Assembly (NCBI RefSeq): GCF_000004195.4 | Contig: NC_030678.2 | Span: forward strand, 60,481,378-60,545,377 | Length of the DNA: 64,000 nt | Reading direction: 5' to 3' | Source of the DNA: Xenopus tropicalis | Lineage: Eukaryota > Chordata > Amphibia > Anura > Pipidae | Shown here: positions 38,090 through 49,283 of the stretch, piece after piece | Layout of the letters: each line of letters starts with the position of its first letter | Numbering within the stretch: position 1 is the stretch's first letter | Notes under the pieces: generated by a model | Told to the model about the DNA's origin: nothing | The model's database searches: none | The model's input: only the letters and a program-made list of their open reading frames with translations | Position numbers and translations under genes: made by a program

Positions 38090-38393
38090 GTGATAAACAA
38101 ATCTGTCCCGTTTTGCTTTGCTGAAGAATTTGTGAAACTGCTGAAAATTTTTTCGTGCCTTTTTTTACATGTAAACTTTTTTTTCTCACTCCAAATACTT
38201 TCAAATAAAAGGTCCTCTTTTTTATCAAGTTTTTTCTCAATTGAAATGCATTAAAGTCAAAGGACGTTTTTTTCTCACTCCTACCACACCACTTCTTTTT
38301 TTTTTTACATGTGCACAACTTTTTTCTACACACACAACTTTTTTCTCAACTTTTTTCAAATCCATGCCTGCTAAAAAAAATTACTCATCACTA
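38090..38393. mobile_element. MITE with TAGTGATAAACAAAT / TTACTCATCACTA termini
   Basis: Left TAGTGATAAACAAATCTGTCCCGTTTTGCTTTGCTG resembles the widely spread Xenopus repeat that begins TAGTGATGGGCGAATTTGTCCC. The right end AATTACTCATCACTA is the inverted terminus. The body is T-rich with several ACTTTTTTCTC repeats. Confidence 0.75.
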
Positions 38394-38643
38394 CTAAAAG
38401 CAATATGTCTGCCTTTTACTATTATCTTCACTGTTTGTTCTGACTACAGATATGTAACTTTCCTTCAGCCAACACTCCAAGTTCCAAAATGTCGTACATG
38501 TTCTGTATTTAAAAAAACCTGAAGAGAAGGAGGACAAAGGCAGCAGTAAGGTATTGTGGCAGTCAGTCTTGGCTGGACATGATCTGATTTCTGTTATATT
38601 ATTTCTGTGGTCAGATAAGCAGTTAGATAATACAAAAGTCAGA

Positions 38644-38943
38644 TACAGGTATAGGATCCCTTATCCGGAAACCCATTAACTAGAAAGCTCTGAATTACGG
38701 AGAGCCTGTCTCCCATAGACTCCATTTTAATCAAATCATTCAGAATTTTAAAACTGATTTCCTTTTTCTCTGTAGAAATAAAACAGTACCTTGTAACTGA
38801 TCTCAACTAAGATATAAATAATCCTTATTGGATGTAAAAGAATCCTATTGGGTTTAATTAATGTTTTATAGCTTTTTTAGTAGAATTAAGGTATGGAAAT
38901 CCAAATTACGGAAAGATAATGGATAATGGGTCCTGTACCTGTA
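38644..38943. mobile_element. Complete 300-bp palindromic MITE (TACAGGTATAGGATCCCTTATCC)
   Basis: Best copy of this family in the window. Left TACAGGTATAGGATCCCTTATCCGG; right reverse-complements to TACAGGTACAGGACCCATTATCC. Internal order: AGAAAGCTCTGAATTACGG, then GTCTCCCATAGACTCC, CTCTGTAGAAATAAAACAGT, CAACTAAGATAT, and AATCCTATTGGGTTTAATTAA. I recognise it as a highly abundant Xenopus non-autonomous element but will not assign a Repbase name from memory. Confidence 0.92.
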
Positions 38944-40238
38944 CTGCTTACAAAAGCAATTACATTTATTAACTTTTAATTGCTTAAAATTGCATTTCCA
39001 TTTATTATCAAAAAGAAAATATGCCAGTGGCCTGCTTTGACTCTACAAGTAAATTGTTCGACCTTCACAAGTGGCTTAGGGTGAAGACACATGGAGCTAT
39101 TACTAGCAGCTACTTCTTCACCCTTAGCTCTCTCTGCTGCAGGGTGCTACCAACTGTAGTATGACATAACTTTGCTTCATTAAGTGACATTTAGAAAACT
39201 TTATCATTAAAAACTGATTTGGGTGTTTAGTAGCACTTAATTATAATGAAATACAGGGTGTTTTTTTAGGTTTCTGTTACAGAATCATGTTGATTTATGC
39301 AAGACTGAGTAATTCTGTTGTAAATATATCTGTATTAACAATATCCCTGGATCTTGAGGTGGATCTTGAATGAATTTAAAGCAATTGCTAATATGAATGT
39401 TGAAATTGGTTATATTGTGGTGGATTCTGTCGCTTTTTAATAAGTGCCTTTTGTAACGGCCAAGATGTAAATATAACACTATTAGAGAAATGCAAAATGT
39501 TCTCAGCAATATGTCCTACGATATCAATAAAAAAAATCTTCTCCGTCTCTTCTGTGTTTTATATTTATCATGTACTATTCATATATATTTTGCTACAGTG
39601 AATAATGTACCCCCTATTGTAGAATAAATATGAGGCTTATTATTAAATCTCTGAGGACTTCAGTGACCATGTAAAGCCGGGTGGAGTGCTTTTATAAAGG
39701 TGACTTCTAATATCCCTATACTTTACAACAGAACCTACATTATTTATTGTACTACACAATTTTCAGTGATTCGTGACAAATTACACCACTAAACTCTGAT
39801 TATAACTGATGACATGACTATGCACTATTTATAAGGGTATAATGTACATACATATAAAATACACAACATGGAAAACTATTTTACGCCCAAAAACTGGAGT
39901 ACAAGTTGGTGTAAAACACATGGCTTATTTATAAAGCTATGTTGGACTCCTTAAATTATTTAATGTAGTGGCTTGGGCATCCATTTAGATTAGAAAAGAG
40001 GAGCTTAAGATGCAAAATGTTGCAAAAATTGATGTAGTTGTTATAGTTGTCAAGTTAAGGAATTCTCTCCCTTAGATTAGTTTTAAGAAGAGGTTGGATG
40101 TCTTTTTAGAAAGTGAAAAAGTATATAATAACTGAAATTAACTCTTAGTTATCTTACTGGTGACCGATATGCCATTCCCCTCCCACCCTAATGACTACAG
40201 CACTGCTAAATGCAGTGTTGTACTTATGGGATGAACAC
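38944..40238. other. Non-coding DNA with a repeat block
   Basis: No gene. 39655-39745 contains GTGACTTCTAATATCCCTATACTTTAC, shared with about 14453-14483. An AATAAA at 39527 precedes ATCTTCTCCGTCTC; I cannot tie it to any transcript. Confidence 0.5.
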
Positions 40239-40553
40239 AAGGGGGCGCATTTACAAAGGCATGAACGCTCCGAGCGTATTTTTGCCGATTTTTTCGGGCG
40301 TCCGCACGACTTTTCCGTACGGCGCACGACTTTTTTGGATGTTTGCACAAAAAAATTGGAAAGGTTTTACCGCTGTTTACAATTGTTCGTTACGAAACTT
40401 TCGTGACTTTCGGATCGCCAATATGATATTATGACTAATACGATTTTTTCGTAAGCATTTTCGTGATATTTGCGATCTTCCGAAATTTTTGTTTCCAATA
40501 CGATTTTTTCCCATTCGTGATTCGGATTCGTGGATTAGTAAATGTGCCCCAAG
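40239..40553. mobile_element. CpG-rich MITE with 3-bp AAG target duplication
   Basis: The element (40242-40550) starts GGGGCGCATTTACAAAGGCA and ends GGATTAGTAAATGTGCCCC, giving GGGGC(A/G)CATTTACTAA-type inverted termini. AAG is found directly on both sides (40239-40241 and 40551-40553). Its body is full of CG-containing words (TCCGAGCGTATTTTTGCCG, TTCGGGCGTCCGCACGAC) and TACGATTTTTTCG repeats, very unlike the CpG-poor surroundings. A 3-bp duplication and these termini suggest a Harbinger/PIF-like MITE. A related, longer copy is at 60411-60948. Confidence 0.82.
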
Positions 40554-40833
40554 GTCTCTGTGCTCCAAAACAGAATGGAGACTTACAACAATTTGTTTAG
40601 GCAGATTGCAAGTTTTTCTACTCATTGCCTTACATTTCAGCAATGACCAAAATATATATTTTTTATTAATTAAATTCAATTTATTTGAGTATTGTACCCA
40701 GATGTATAAAAGGGCAATTGTGTACTGATAATATATGCAGTTTGGGGGTATTTTGCTATATCATAAAAAAAAAGGAAACAAACAAAAATACTGTAGGTCA
40801 AGTGTAACGTAAAAAGTAATGTAAAATCCAGCA

Positions 40834-40969
40834 GGGCTCATTTATCAACACTGGGCAATTTTGTACCAGGAAAGTAACTAATAGCAAGTCATTCTTTTCA
40901 GCCACCTTCAGGAAGAACAACAAAGTCAAACATTTGATTGGTTTCTATGGGTTACTGCCCAGGTGCATA
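40834..40969. mobile_element. Partial copy of the CACTGGGCAA palindromic MITE
   Basis: Left GGGCTCATTTATCAACACTGGGCAATTTTG matches the start of the 33231 element; the right side has GGTTTCTATGGGTTACTGCCCAGGTGCATAT, after which the terminus is lost. Confidence 0.75.
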
Positions 40970-41589
40970 TTTTTTTTTTGCAGAAGTCAAACCATCATTC
41001 ATGAAAAAACAAAGCACAATTCAGTTTTTGGGGTCTCTATATGCCATATATTTAGGTAAACCAATATACATCCAAAAAAAGCAAAATTTAAATCAGAACC
41101 ATAACATGTTTTTCCCCACAAGTGCAGCAAAGATTGACTAAAGCAAATGGTAAAAATAATCCTTGCAAAATACTCAGAGGTATCATAGAAATTGACTACG
41201 TCTATGCTCATTTATTACAAGATTTATTTACAATATAACATGGAATATATCAGATGATTATACAGCTTTTATAACATTTTGTATAGAAAAAGACCATATA
41301 GAACTCTATCTATACACCCAAACCTGTGATGATGAATAGTGCTACTTAAAGATTATGACACAGTTTGTATTCATCTGACTCTAAATAAAGTGTTGGATCT
41401 GCCCAAATGGCAACATGTTTATTGAGTGCCACTGAAAGTGGGCACTAGTCCCTCAGGTCTCATTAAAATCCCATTTACTTTAGCCACTTTCCTATAAATA
41501 TCTTGGTATGACCGCTCTCACTAAATGTTATGCAAATCTAAGAAAAAGAATGCTAGGAAATTGTCATTTTTTAGTATTACTTTTTATTT
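40970..41589. other. Non-coding DNA, no gene seen
   Basis: AT-rich sequence. It might include the 3' end of the L1 relic that follows, but I see no poly(A) junction. Confidence 0.4.
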
Positions 41590-44130
41590 CTGGTTGCACT
41601 GATAATAATACCTCAGGTACCCCCCGTATATCTAAATGTTGATAAAAACCTGATTCCAAAACGATTTATCCCTGCACAAGACCACCAGATGTGGGGCGCC
41701 TTTTTTCTTTGCCACATCTCCAGCAAACATCTGAGGTATTTGGATAAATCCTCGTTAATATAGATGGGTGGAGATATCACCACATTAAATCTTAAAATGT
41801 GTCTATTGTTGGGTTGGAACAAAAGCTTTCAGCCAATCTGCATCTGTACAGTTCCTTCCTAAAGGTGGCCATATATACAGGCAGATTTTAAGATGCTGAT
41901 TCTGGCCCTTCAGACCAATTCGGCATCTTATCTGCTCATGTATGGGCCTACCCAACCAATATCTGGCTAAAAATCAGCCAGACGTCAATCTGGCCGGTTT
42001 GATTTTCTCGTTCGATTGAGGATCACAGCAGCTTATTGATGTGGCCCTCGGTCTGCCGGTTCATATTCCTGTAGTTGTAATTAGCCCAATATTTACAACC
42101 TTAGGAGAACATTATAGTGTATGGCCAACTTAACCCTGTTTCCCCAGTTGATTTCGTAATTGGGTTTAGATTGGAACCTTAAGTTGCTAATAATTTGCAC
42201 TCCCATTGAAATTGTGTGTTTAGGAGGACTAGGTGCCATCAGCAAACATTCATAAGGAGTGAACGGCTTTGTTGGGATTTTTCCTTTAAGTGACTTTTAT
42301 ACCAATAGTGCAGTAGACCATGTTGAAACTGGTGTATGAACTTTAATACCTCCAACACTATGAAAGAATTGTAGACCCTGACCATTTACGATTTCATATG
42401 CCCATTAACGCTTCCCCTCCTGTATGTTCAGATATCCCCAACTGCACAGCCCCAGCTGAAATGCTGACTTTCCCTGTGGTTGGTAGCAGTAGGCCATAAA
42501 CTTTAGCTATGAGTCCATTGTATAAGCATTGTTCTAACTACTTGCAGGATTGCCTTTTTTCTTCAGTGATAGCAATGATATTGATGTTGCCAGTCTATTG
42601 TTCTTGAGATTGTTTTTAAGTATCTGTATAAAAAAATAGTTCGGCATACAGAAGAATAGCAAGAACATTCCATTCTGTTATGCTGGCTCTTATGAACCAG
42701 TAGACTGATTCCATTCATTAAGATGTTTAATAACCTGATGTAACAGCCTTTTGTGATTGTGTGACTTAAATCTGGGAATATTTATCCATAGATACCTAAA
42801 ATAACCATGTTTCCAAGCAAATGAAAAATTCTGCTGGAGAAGCTGCAATGTATCCGGATTCATTTTTACACCCATGGCCTTTGATTTATGAAAATTGACT
42901 TTGAAATGACTATTTGCCAAACCTCTCTAATACATGTAAAACTGAAGTGAGAGATATACAAGGTTGCAAAAGATACAGCAATTAATCATCCGCATAGCTC
43001 TTATATAAAAAAAAACCTGGTGCCCCATTCCTATCTGCTGCAACATGGGCTCAACAAAAGGCTGGGACACTCTGTCAAATGCTTTTTCAGTGTCTGATTA
43101 CAGAACCATGAACTCCCCTGGGGTGTTTAACATCCCTTAAGTCAATGAAAATATTTTTAAAACATTATCCATTCCTCCTCCCCCATATATAAATCCCAGC
43201 CGGTTCTTAAGTATAATTCTGGGAAGTATCCCTTAAAGACTTAGTAGAGCTAAGATCTTGGTGTATAATTTCATGTCAACGTTTGGCAGAGGGATAGATC
43301 TGTAGCTAGTGCAGGTCATGGGATCTTTATCTGATTTTGGGAGGACTGTATTTATGAGCTTCTAAAATGTGGAGAAGGTGGTGGTAATGGTGTTTCTCTA
43401 TGCTATAGAAAGCTTGGATCAGGAATGGTCTGTTTCAGTGATAGTTTAATAAAGAAAGGTTCTTGGAGCCTTTTCCAGATGGCTATGATTTTTTAAGTTG
43501 TATAAAGATGTATAATATTTGTGAAATACCTGAGCTATCTCTGATTAGAAATGGTGCATTTTGCCAGAGTCATCTTTTATACAAGGAATATGTCAGTGCC
43601 TAATGCATCTTAAGAGCTTTGGCAAGTGGTTTTCCACTCTTTTTGCTAAATCTGTAAAACTGTCTTTTGCATAGAACAAGTTTATATTGATACATATAGT
43701 TCTTGCAAGAGCATTTGTCTCTGGACAGTCAGTTCTGCTTACACATTCTTGGCTAGGGAGAGTTTATGCTGTTGCTCAAAGTTAAAAACCTTAGCAGCAG
43801 ATGCATAATTTTAAAAATCCTTTCCTTAAACCTAGCATCGTTCTTAATGACAATGCCCTGGATAAGGGATTTTGTGCCTTATAATTTGATTGAGGAAGGT
43901 GTACTATGTGCTGCATGCCTTAAACCAAACTCTCGAATGACATGCTCCTGCATGCTGGTTACATCTGATAGAAAAGAGTCATTAAATATCCACAACCATG
44001 ACCTATGATGTAAATTGGGTAAATCTGTAACACAAGAAAAATAGGGGCATAATCTGATTTTAGGATACGGATTAGATGGATGTGCCAGGGATAGCTGCCC
44101 ACTGGTGTGAGTAGCAACCATCAGGTCCGC
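41590..44130 (-). pseudogene. L1/Tx1-type LINE ORF2 relic, antisense, interrupted by a MITE
   Basis: Read on the minus strand, the relic gives L1-clade ORF2 segments in the right order. About 44121-43879 encodes the linker after the endonuclease (SWLWIFNDSFLSD with downstream TPSSIKLG). About 43340-43230 encodes YRSIPLPNVDMKLYTKILA, equal to the RT 'SYRPISLLNxDxKIxxKILA' box. 42996-42985 encodes the YADD active-site box, directly followed by a stop codon. 42920-42690 encodes NFHKSKAMGVKMN and then FRYLWINIP (usual L1: HKSExL and KYLGIxIP). About 41822-41613 encodes HIWWSCAGINRFG, the conserved C-terminal 'HxWWxCP' box. Many stops and frame shifts show it is long dead. A MITE at 41860-42133 splits the C-terminal part. 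The ORF1 and endonuclease core were not found. Clade assignment is firm; the exact family is not. Confidence 0.85.
41860..42133. mobile_element. MITE (TAAAGGTGGCCATATA) inserted in the L1 relic
   Basis: Left TAAAGGTGGCCATATATACAGGCAGAT; right GTGTATGGCCAACTTAA, the inverted terminus. Same family as the longer 48584-49283 element. Internal AATCAGCCAGACGTC and CTGGCCGGTTTGATTTTC words are typical. It sits between the YADD/C-terminal-proximal part and the WWSC box of the L1 relic, so it inserted after the L1 copy. Confidence 0.85.
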
Positions 44131-44544
44131 ATTGGGGGAAACAGGTAGGTGTGCAGATCCTTACCCAGGGCTGCAGTATTTGGCATGGAGTCCCAAGATG
44201 GCCACCCATCATGATATACACTCTGTGCTACCTTCTCCTGCTGCAATGTGGTAAACAATGAGTTGTTGTTTTTTTCTCTTGCTTGGCATAAGTCCCTCTC
44301 AGGCTGCACTTTAGGTTTACCTTACCATTACTGCACATCTGTATAGGCAGAATTCACCCACAGTTAAGTGGTTGTTATGTATTGTTATTTGTCCTTGTGT
44401 GCTCTGAAGATATATCTGTAGGCTCTCCCCTTGTAATATTTGTTACTTCTTTTCGAAATGTTCTATTGCCAAGTAACTTTTTTCCTCCCATTGCTTAATG
44501 TTTCCATGTAAAAGACTATATAAATCCTGTGGTCTCTTGGTTCA
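44131..44544. other. Unassigned, may be upstream L1 ORF2 sequence
   Basis: The minus strand may continue the L1 endonuclease but motifs are too decayed for me to claim it. Otherwise no feature. Confidence 0.35.
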
Positions 44545-44740
44545 GGGTGGTCAGGCCCGGGCCTAGGGCCGAATTTTGCTCCCATACGGAGTAATGGGGA
44601 CTTCTCCCCACTGCTCCGTATGAGTTTAAATGTGCGCCTGCTTGGGGGGGGGGTGTTATCGCAAACACGCATGCACGGGGAGGGGGCACAGAATGGGGGT
44701 GACCTCGGGGTGCCTGAATCACAAATCCGGCGCTGAGGGT
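44545..44740. repeat. GC-rich inserted block
   Basis: A sharp rise in GC with CAGGCCCGGGCCTAGGGCC, G-runs (nine Gs near 44644-44652) and CACGCATGCACGGGGAGGGGG. It contains an inverted pair around the centre (CCCATACGGAGTAATGGGGA and TCCCCACTGCTCCGTATGAG). This looks like an interspersed element rather than a CpG island, since no gene starts here. Confidence 0.5.
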
Positions 44741-45164
44741 GGCCTTTCTTTGGAGCAGGCCTTTGCAGTGGAACTCAAAAATCACATCCTTCTGCTGCCA
44801 TCACCAATCCACTCTCCTGTTTTTAGCTTTTATATCAGTAGGCAAGTGGTTTCTGAGAGGAGACAGGAACACAAAAATTCTATAAATAGGACTTTGCCTT
44901 CACTCTGTTCCACATAAAAAACACGGTCAGGGTGCTTTTTTTAAAATGCAGGAAAAAATTATTACATTGCAGTTAAATATCAAGGAGATCACCTTCTCTC
45001 GGTCTCTCTCAGTAAACCAAGCCACACAGTCAGACTCTAATAGTCCTCAAAGACTATCATCTTTTCTTGACCTAACAGATAGGAATTCCAATCAGTTTGT
45101 TACAGACTGTAAATGTTGCCTCATTGCCCCACAGCACTTAGCCCCTCCCATTCATACATGCCTG

Positions 45165-45440
45165 CAGAGGCGTTTCAGCCCAAAGTGCCGCCCTGAGGCA
45201 ACCTAGAAGATGCTGCCCCTCCATGCTTAGGTTTTTTGTATAGGTGGGGGTCGAGGGGGGCCACATTGCTAGTGTAGAGAGCACTCTTTGCACTACAAGA
45301 GCTGAAACTATAATTTAAATTAGAAATTAATTGGAATTACAACTCTTGAAGTTACCAGAAGTGGCTTTTTGCCGCCCCTTGTAACTTCAGGAGCACTGCT
45401 GCCTGAGGCAATTATCTCAACCTCATGGCCTGAAAAGAGC
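45165..45440. mobile_element. Probable hAT-like MITE (TGCAGAGGCGTTTCAG / TGCAGGGCTCTTTTCAG)
   Basis: Left TGCAGAGGCGTTTCAGCCCAAAGTGCCGCCCTGAGGCAA; right end reverse-complements to TGCAGGGCTCTTTTCAGGCCATG and then AATTGCCTCAGGCA. The 'GCCGCCC-TGAGGCA' word on each side is inverted. No clear 8-bp duplication was found, so the superfamily is a guess. Confidence 0.65.
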
Positions 45441-46346
45441 CCTGCACTTGTTGAAAACTACTAAAATAAGTCTCACACCCTTAAGCTTTCACACTCTTAA
45501 GCTGGTCATATATTTATTTATATATTTTTTAAGATCCCCTCATTTAGCGAAGATGGTCCAATTTTGCCACCCCTTTCAGGGCCAAATTGGGCTAATCATA
45601 CTATGGGTCTATAGGGACCAATCTGCAAGGGGAACATGAATATGCTAATGTGATTCCTTGCCCAATGAGATTTTCAAACCTGCTTGATAGATATCTGCCC
45701 ACTTTTCAGCCAGTTATTGGTTGGTTAGGCAGCCCTGAATGTGCTGGTAGGCTGCCATCTGGAAGTCAGCAGTTATTATTAACCTGTGTATTGCCAGCTT
45801 TTCTGATGTGTTTTGCTCACAATATTTTCACCATGCTACCAATAGGAATCTTTAAAAATATCCAGTACCAGGATTTTCAACCATGTGCCTCGAGCATGAA
45901 GGGAAGGCAATTTTGGATAACATGCAAAGGGAAAAAGGCCAAAACCCACTATGTGTACCACAGGATATACCAGCCAACAAGTAAATCCTAGCTTTGTTGC
46001 TTTTTATATTGCCATTTTTAAATATAGTTTACAGGGTGCACCAAAAATAGAAATATCTAGTTTACGTGTACTTCATATGGGTTACAAATATTTTTTTTTT
46101 TTAGCATACTGGATTATCACCACTGGAGGGCAATATTTTCAAAGTGAACTTGCAAAATGACTGAATTCTTAAGTAATCTGGTCTTCCTGAAATTTTGCAA
46201 AGGCCAAATTTTTTACACAAGAAAATACTGCACCCAGAAACAAACAATGCGCTGTAAAAATGTCAAACTTTATTTTAATCAATTTCCACCTCCAAAAAAG
46301 ACAAATCATACCTAAAGTGCATCTTTGGTTCTATGCTAAAGCAGCA
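45441..46346. other. Non-coding DNA, possible MITE remnant
   Basis: TTAAGCTGGTCATATATTT near 45498 with GGCCAAATTGGGCTAATCATACTATGGG after it resembles the GGTGGCCATA family, one-ended. A CTCF-like word, CCACTGGAGGGCAA, is at about 46119-46132. No gene. Confidence 0.4.
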
Positions 46347-46563
46347 TACAGGTACGGGACCTGTTATCTAGAATGCTTGGGACCTGGGGTTTTCCAGAGA
46401 AGGGGTCTTTCTGTAATTTGGATCTCCATACCTTAAGTCTGCTAAAAAATAATTTAAACATAAAATAATCCCAATAAGATTGGTCTGCCACCAATAAGGA
46501 TTAATTATATCTTAGTTGGGAACAAGTACAAAGTATTGTTTTATTATTACAGAGAAAAAAAAT
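46347..46563. mobile_element. Partial TACAGGTACGGGACC palindromic MITE
   Basis: Left terminus TACAGGTACGGGACCTGTTATC followed by GGATCTCCATACCTTAAGTCTG, CCAATAAGGATTAATTATATC and GTTTTATTATTACAGAGAAAA. The second half is missing here. Confidence 0.85.
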
Positions 46564-47090
46564 GGTGCAACCAGGACCTTATGAATTTTAGGCAAACTCT
46601 AGAGCACCGGTGTGACCGTATTTTTCACAATCAGAAATTACCTTAATTTATCTGTGATTATCCCAACATCATATACATTATTCAACAATGCTTTGTATAC
46701 CATTTGTTACATAATTTCAAGTGAACAGTGAGACTATAGAAAAAATGTTACTGAAACACTGGTGCATTTTACGCAATGCATATCCTACAATACAGGAATC
46801 TCAAATGCCACCCCTGATATCTTATTGGAGAGGAAGGACTTTTGGAGCCCGGGTGACTTTGTATTGTATGAAAACTATGGTTAAGGAGACGGGCACTTTT
46901 TGGGGCGGTAGGTCCAAGGGTATGTTTCCCTGCTTGGGATGTGTTCAGTGTCCTGTTCATGTGTTAAAGGCTAAAGGAGTTCATCTATCCACAAACTGGA
47001 CAGAAAATACAGCTACAAGGGCACTATACATGTATTTCTAAACATGTGTTGACCTGTCTTTGTGGTCTCATCTATATAGGTAATAGATAG
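46564..47090. other. Non-coding DNA, no gene seen
   Basis: A 106-codon open frame runs 46721-47041 on the + strand, but I recognise no domain and the region is flanked by repeats. I do not call it a gene. Confidence 0.4.
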
Positions 47091-47328
47091 ATTTGGATCT
47101 CCATACCTTAAGTCTGCTAAAAATCATTTAAATATTGAATAAACCCAATAGGCGTGTTTTACCTGCAGTAAGGATTAATTATATCTTAGTTGGGATGAAG
47201 TACAAGGTACTGTTTTATTATTACAGAGAAAAAGGAAATCATTTTTAAAAATTAGAATTATTTGCTTATAATAGAGTCTATGGGTGATGACCTTTCTGTG
47301 ATTTGGAACTTTTCTGGATAACGGGTAT
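47091..47328. mobile_element. Second partial copy of the same palindromic MITE
   Basis: Begins internally at TTTGGATCTCCATACCTTAAGTCTGC and continues through CCAATAGGCGTG, TTATTACAGAGAAAAAGGAAATC and GAGTCTATGGGTGATGACC to TTTCTGGATAACGGGT near the right terminus. The left terminus is missing, and the right one is cut at the start of the LTR-like block. Confidence 0.85.
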
Positions 47329-47343
47329 TCTGACTCCAATTGC

Positions 47344-47699
47344 TGTGATAATGGCTGAGTTTCTCCTGAGACCCCTCTCCCTGGGCATGTATGGAGCTGG
47401 GCACAACCACTGTGGGCAATCTTTGCCAGATAGCAGAACTCAGCAGACACTTGGAATCCACAAAGGTTCTTTATTTGTCATGGGTGAACAAATGTTGGAT
47501 TGGATAAACAAATGCTGGAGGTCAAAAGGAATATTGCTTTCCTAATCCTTGGAGTAGCTCCTCACACATGGAAAGCAGGAACGTGAATGGCATGATGGGA
47601 GGAACTGACGTCACATATGAGGAAGGGAATGGGAGGGTATACAGACTTGGAAATAAACAACTTGCAATATGACTTTGGTCACTAGGTGGCAGTGTAACA
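47344..47699 (-). mobile_element. Possible solo LTR, antisense
   Basis: Reverse-complemented it runs from TGTTACACTGCCACCTAGTG to CAGCCATTATCACA, that is TG...CA with an AATAAAGAACC polyadenylation-like word near the 3' third. Length (~356 bp) fits an LTR. The flanks (ATTGC and ATGGA) do not form an obvious target duplication, and no internal retroelement sequence is present, so this stays tentative. It also carries a CTCF-like word at 47678-47693. Confidence 0.4.
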
Positions 47700-47710
47700 A
47701 TGGATATGCA

Positions 47711-47806
47711 TACAGGTATAGGACCCATTATCCAGAATGCTCGGCACTAAGGTTATTACGGATAAGGGGTCTTTCTGTAATTTCGTTCTCCACACCTCAA
47801 GTCTAT
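47711..47806. mobile_element. Truncated palindromic MITE copy
   Basis: TACAGGTATAGGACCCATTATCCAGAATGCTCGGCACTAAGG and AAGGGGTCTTTCTGTAATTT belong to the first third of the TACAGGTA family; the rest is replaced by a short (TA)n stretch. Confidence 0.8.
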
Positions 47807-48583
47807 ATATATATGTATATATTGGGCATTAAACTGTTTAGAAGACCCTGGCATTCAAATTTATAATGTAATGTACCTGAGAACAAATGGTGGATAAGAT
47901 GCTAAAAAATGCAAGCCATCCATAATTTATTTTATCAGTATACACCCTTTGTACATACACTTTGTATAATTTTCTCAACTTTGATGCAACTAGGGAGTGT
48001 GGGTCGTACATGCCAAATATCCAACATATTTGACTACAGCACCCAAGAAATTTCTAGTCTGAGTGCACATTTGTTTTTTCTTTTTTTTATCTGTCTATCA
48101 TATATATATATAAACATATATATTGGGAGGGGCCATAGAGGCCACATGTACCTATAAATGAGTATGTTTATTTAGAAGATGCCAAACATTTTTCATTAGA
48201 ACATTTTGTCGTTAGAAAATTGCAACTTTTGAGTTGACTAGATTTTGTGAATGACGCACGTTTAGCAAGAATTTAGGATTTGCTCAATTGTGTGAAATTG
48301 CATATATACCTTTTTTATTTTCATTCTCTCTGCTTTTCAAATATATATATTTGTATGTCACATAAAGGACATGAGTGTAATGTGCATTGATTACAGCATT
48401 TGTCAAGATGTTAGAAAGGAGACCACATACCTACAGTTAATCTTTTTGGGTCTCCAGGAGTTACTTTGGAGTCACAAAAAAATGCCTTGCCATAGACAAT
48501 ACTGAGAATTGCCTCTGCTAAAACACACATAGAAACATTTATCAGTAAATGATCAGCATTGGCTATTTTAGTAACAATGACAG
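47807..48583. other. Non-coding DNA, no gene seen
   Basis: AT-rich with short TA tracts near 48100-48122 and 48340-48350. No feature recognised. Confidence 0.5.
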
Positions 48584-49283
48584 TAAAGGTGGCCATACAT
48601 GAGCCGATTTCACTAGTTCTGTGATGAATGATCTAATCGGCACACGATCGTTTGATGATTGGTTTGCCATACGATTATTTCAAAAGATATCATCGTATTG
48701 TTGACGTAAAATACAGAAAGATCATACATCTACTTACAATCCGATATCGCACAGAAGCAGTATTTATCCCTGTCTGCGCTAAGCTCTGTGTGTGCCATAC
48801 TCCTGCCTGCCCCATGCCCCTGTGTGTGCCATATCCTACTCTATCAGTAGTTCTGGGGAGTTTTGCCAGAATTTTGGAAATGGTTGCAACTTGCTGCACT
48901 ATCCAAAAAACATGTTTTAATAAAAGTTATGTAATATGTAGCGTTCAGATACGAGCAAACTCTGCAATAAGCAAATTAAGGTTCCACAAAGAACGTTTGT
49001 GTACTTCAATATATGCTTGTTGACTTACGCTGGCAATCATGACATGTGCAGGGAACAATTGTTCAACAACAAATGTCTGGCACTCACACCAACTGGCAGA
49101 TTTTATCACTTAATGACAAACATTTTTAAACCCAGCCAATCAATTTTTTGGGCAATAATGTTGGGCTGATTAGTGGCCCCATGACGTACACCATCAACTA
49201 TATGATAATTTAGCAATATTATCAGATTGTTCTGAAATTGTCGTTTTAAAGTAAAAAAAATGGTTTGTGTATGGCCACCTTAA
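48584..49283. mobile_element. ~700-bp element with TAAAGGTGGCCATACAT termini
   Basis: Left TAAAGGTGGCCATACATGAGCCGATTT; right TTTGTGTATGGCCACCTTAA, an inverted terminus of about 16 bp. This is the family of the 41860 element but more than twice as long. The ATGATTGGTTTGCCATACGATTATTTC stretch near the left and ATTATCAGATTGTTCTGAAATTGTCG near the right are partly complementary. An unrelated piece may be nested in the middle (48730-49020). No transposase motif was recognised in the 123-codon frame inside. Confidence 0.78.

Noticed and set aside
37932..38333. 133-codon minus-strand Lys-rich frame
   Set aside because: It arises from T-rich repeat sequence of the 38090-38393 MITE and its flank.
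39527..39532. AATAAA as the end of cttnbp2nl
   Set aside because: It lies more than 12 kb past the stop and beyond several full MITEs; no transcript evidence is visible.
46721..47041. 106-codon + strand frame with several Cys residues
   Set aside because: I considered a Wnt-like exon but the Cys spacing and surrounding motifs do not fit, and splice sites are lacking.
48652..49023. 123-codon + strand frame within a MITE
   Set aside because: No transposase motif; it spans the interior of a non-coding element and is likely chance.
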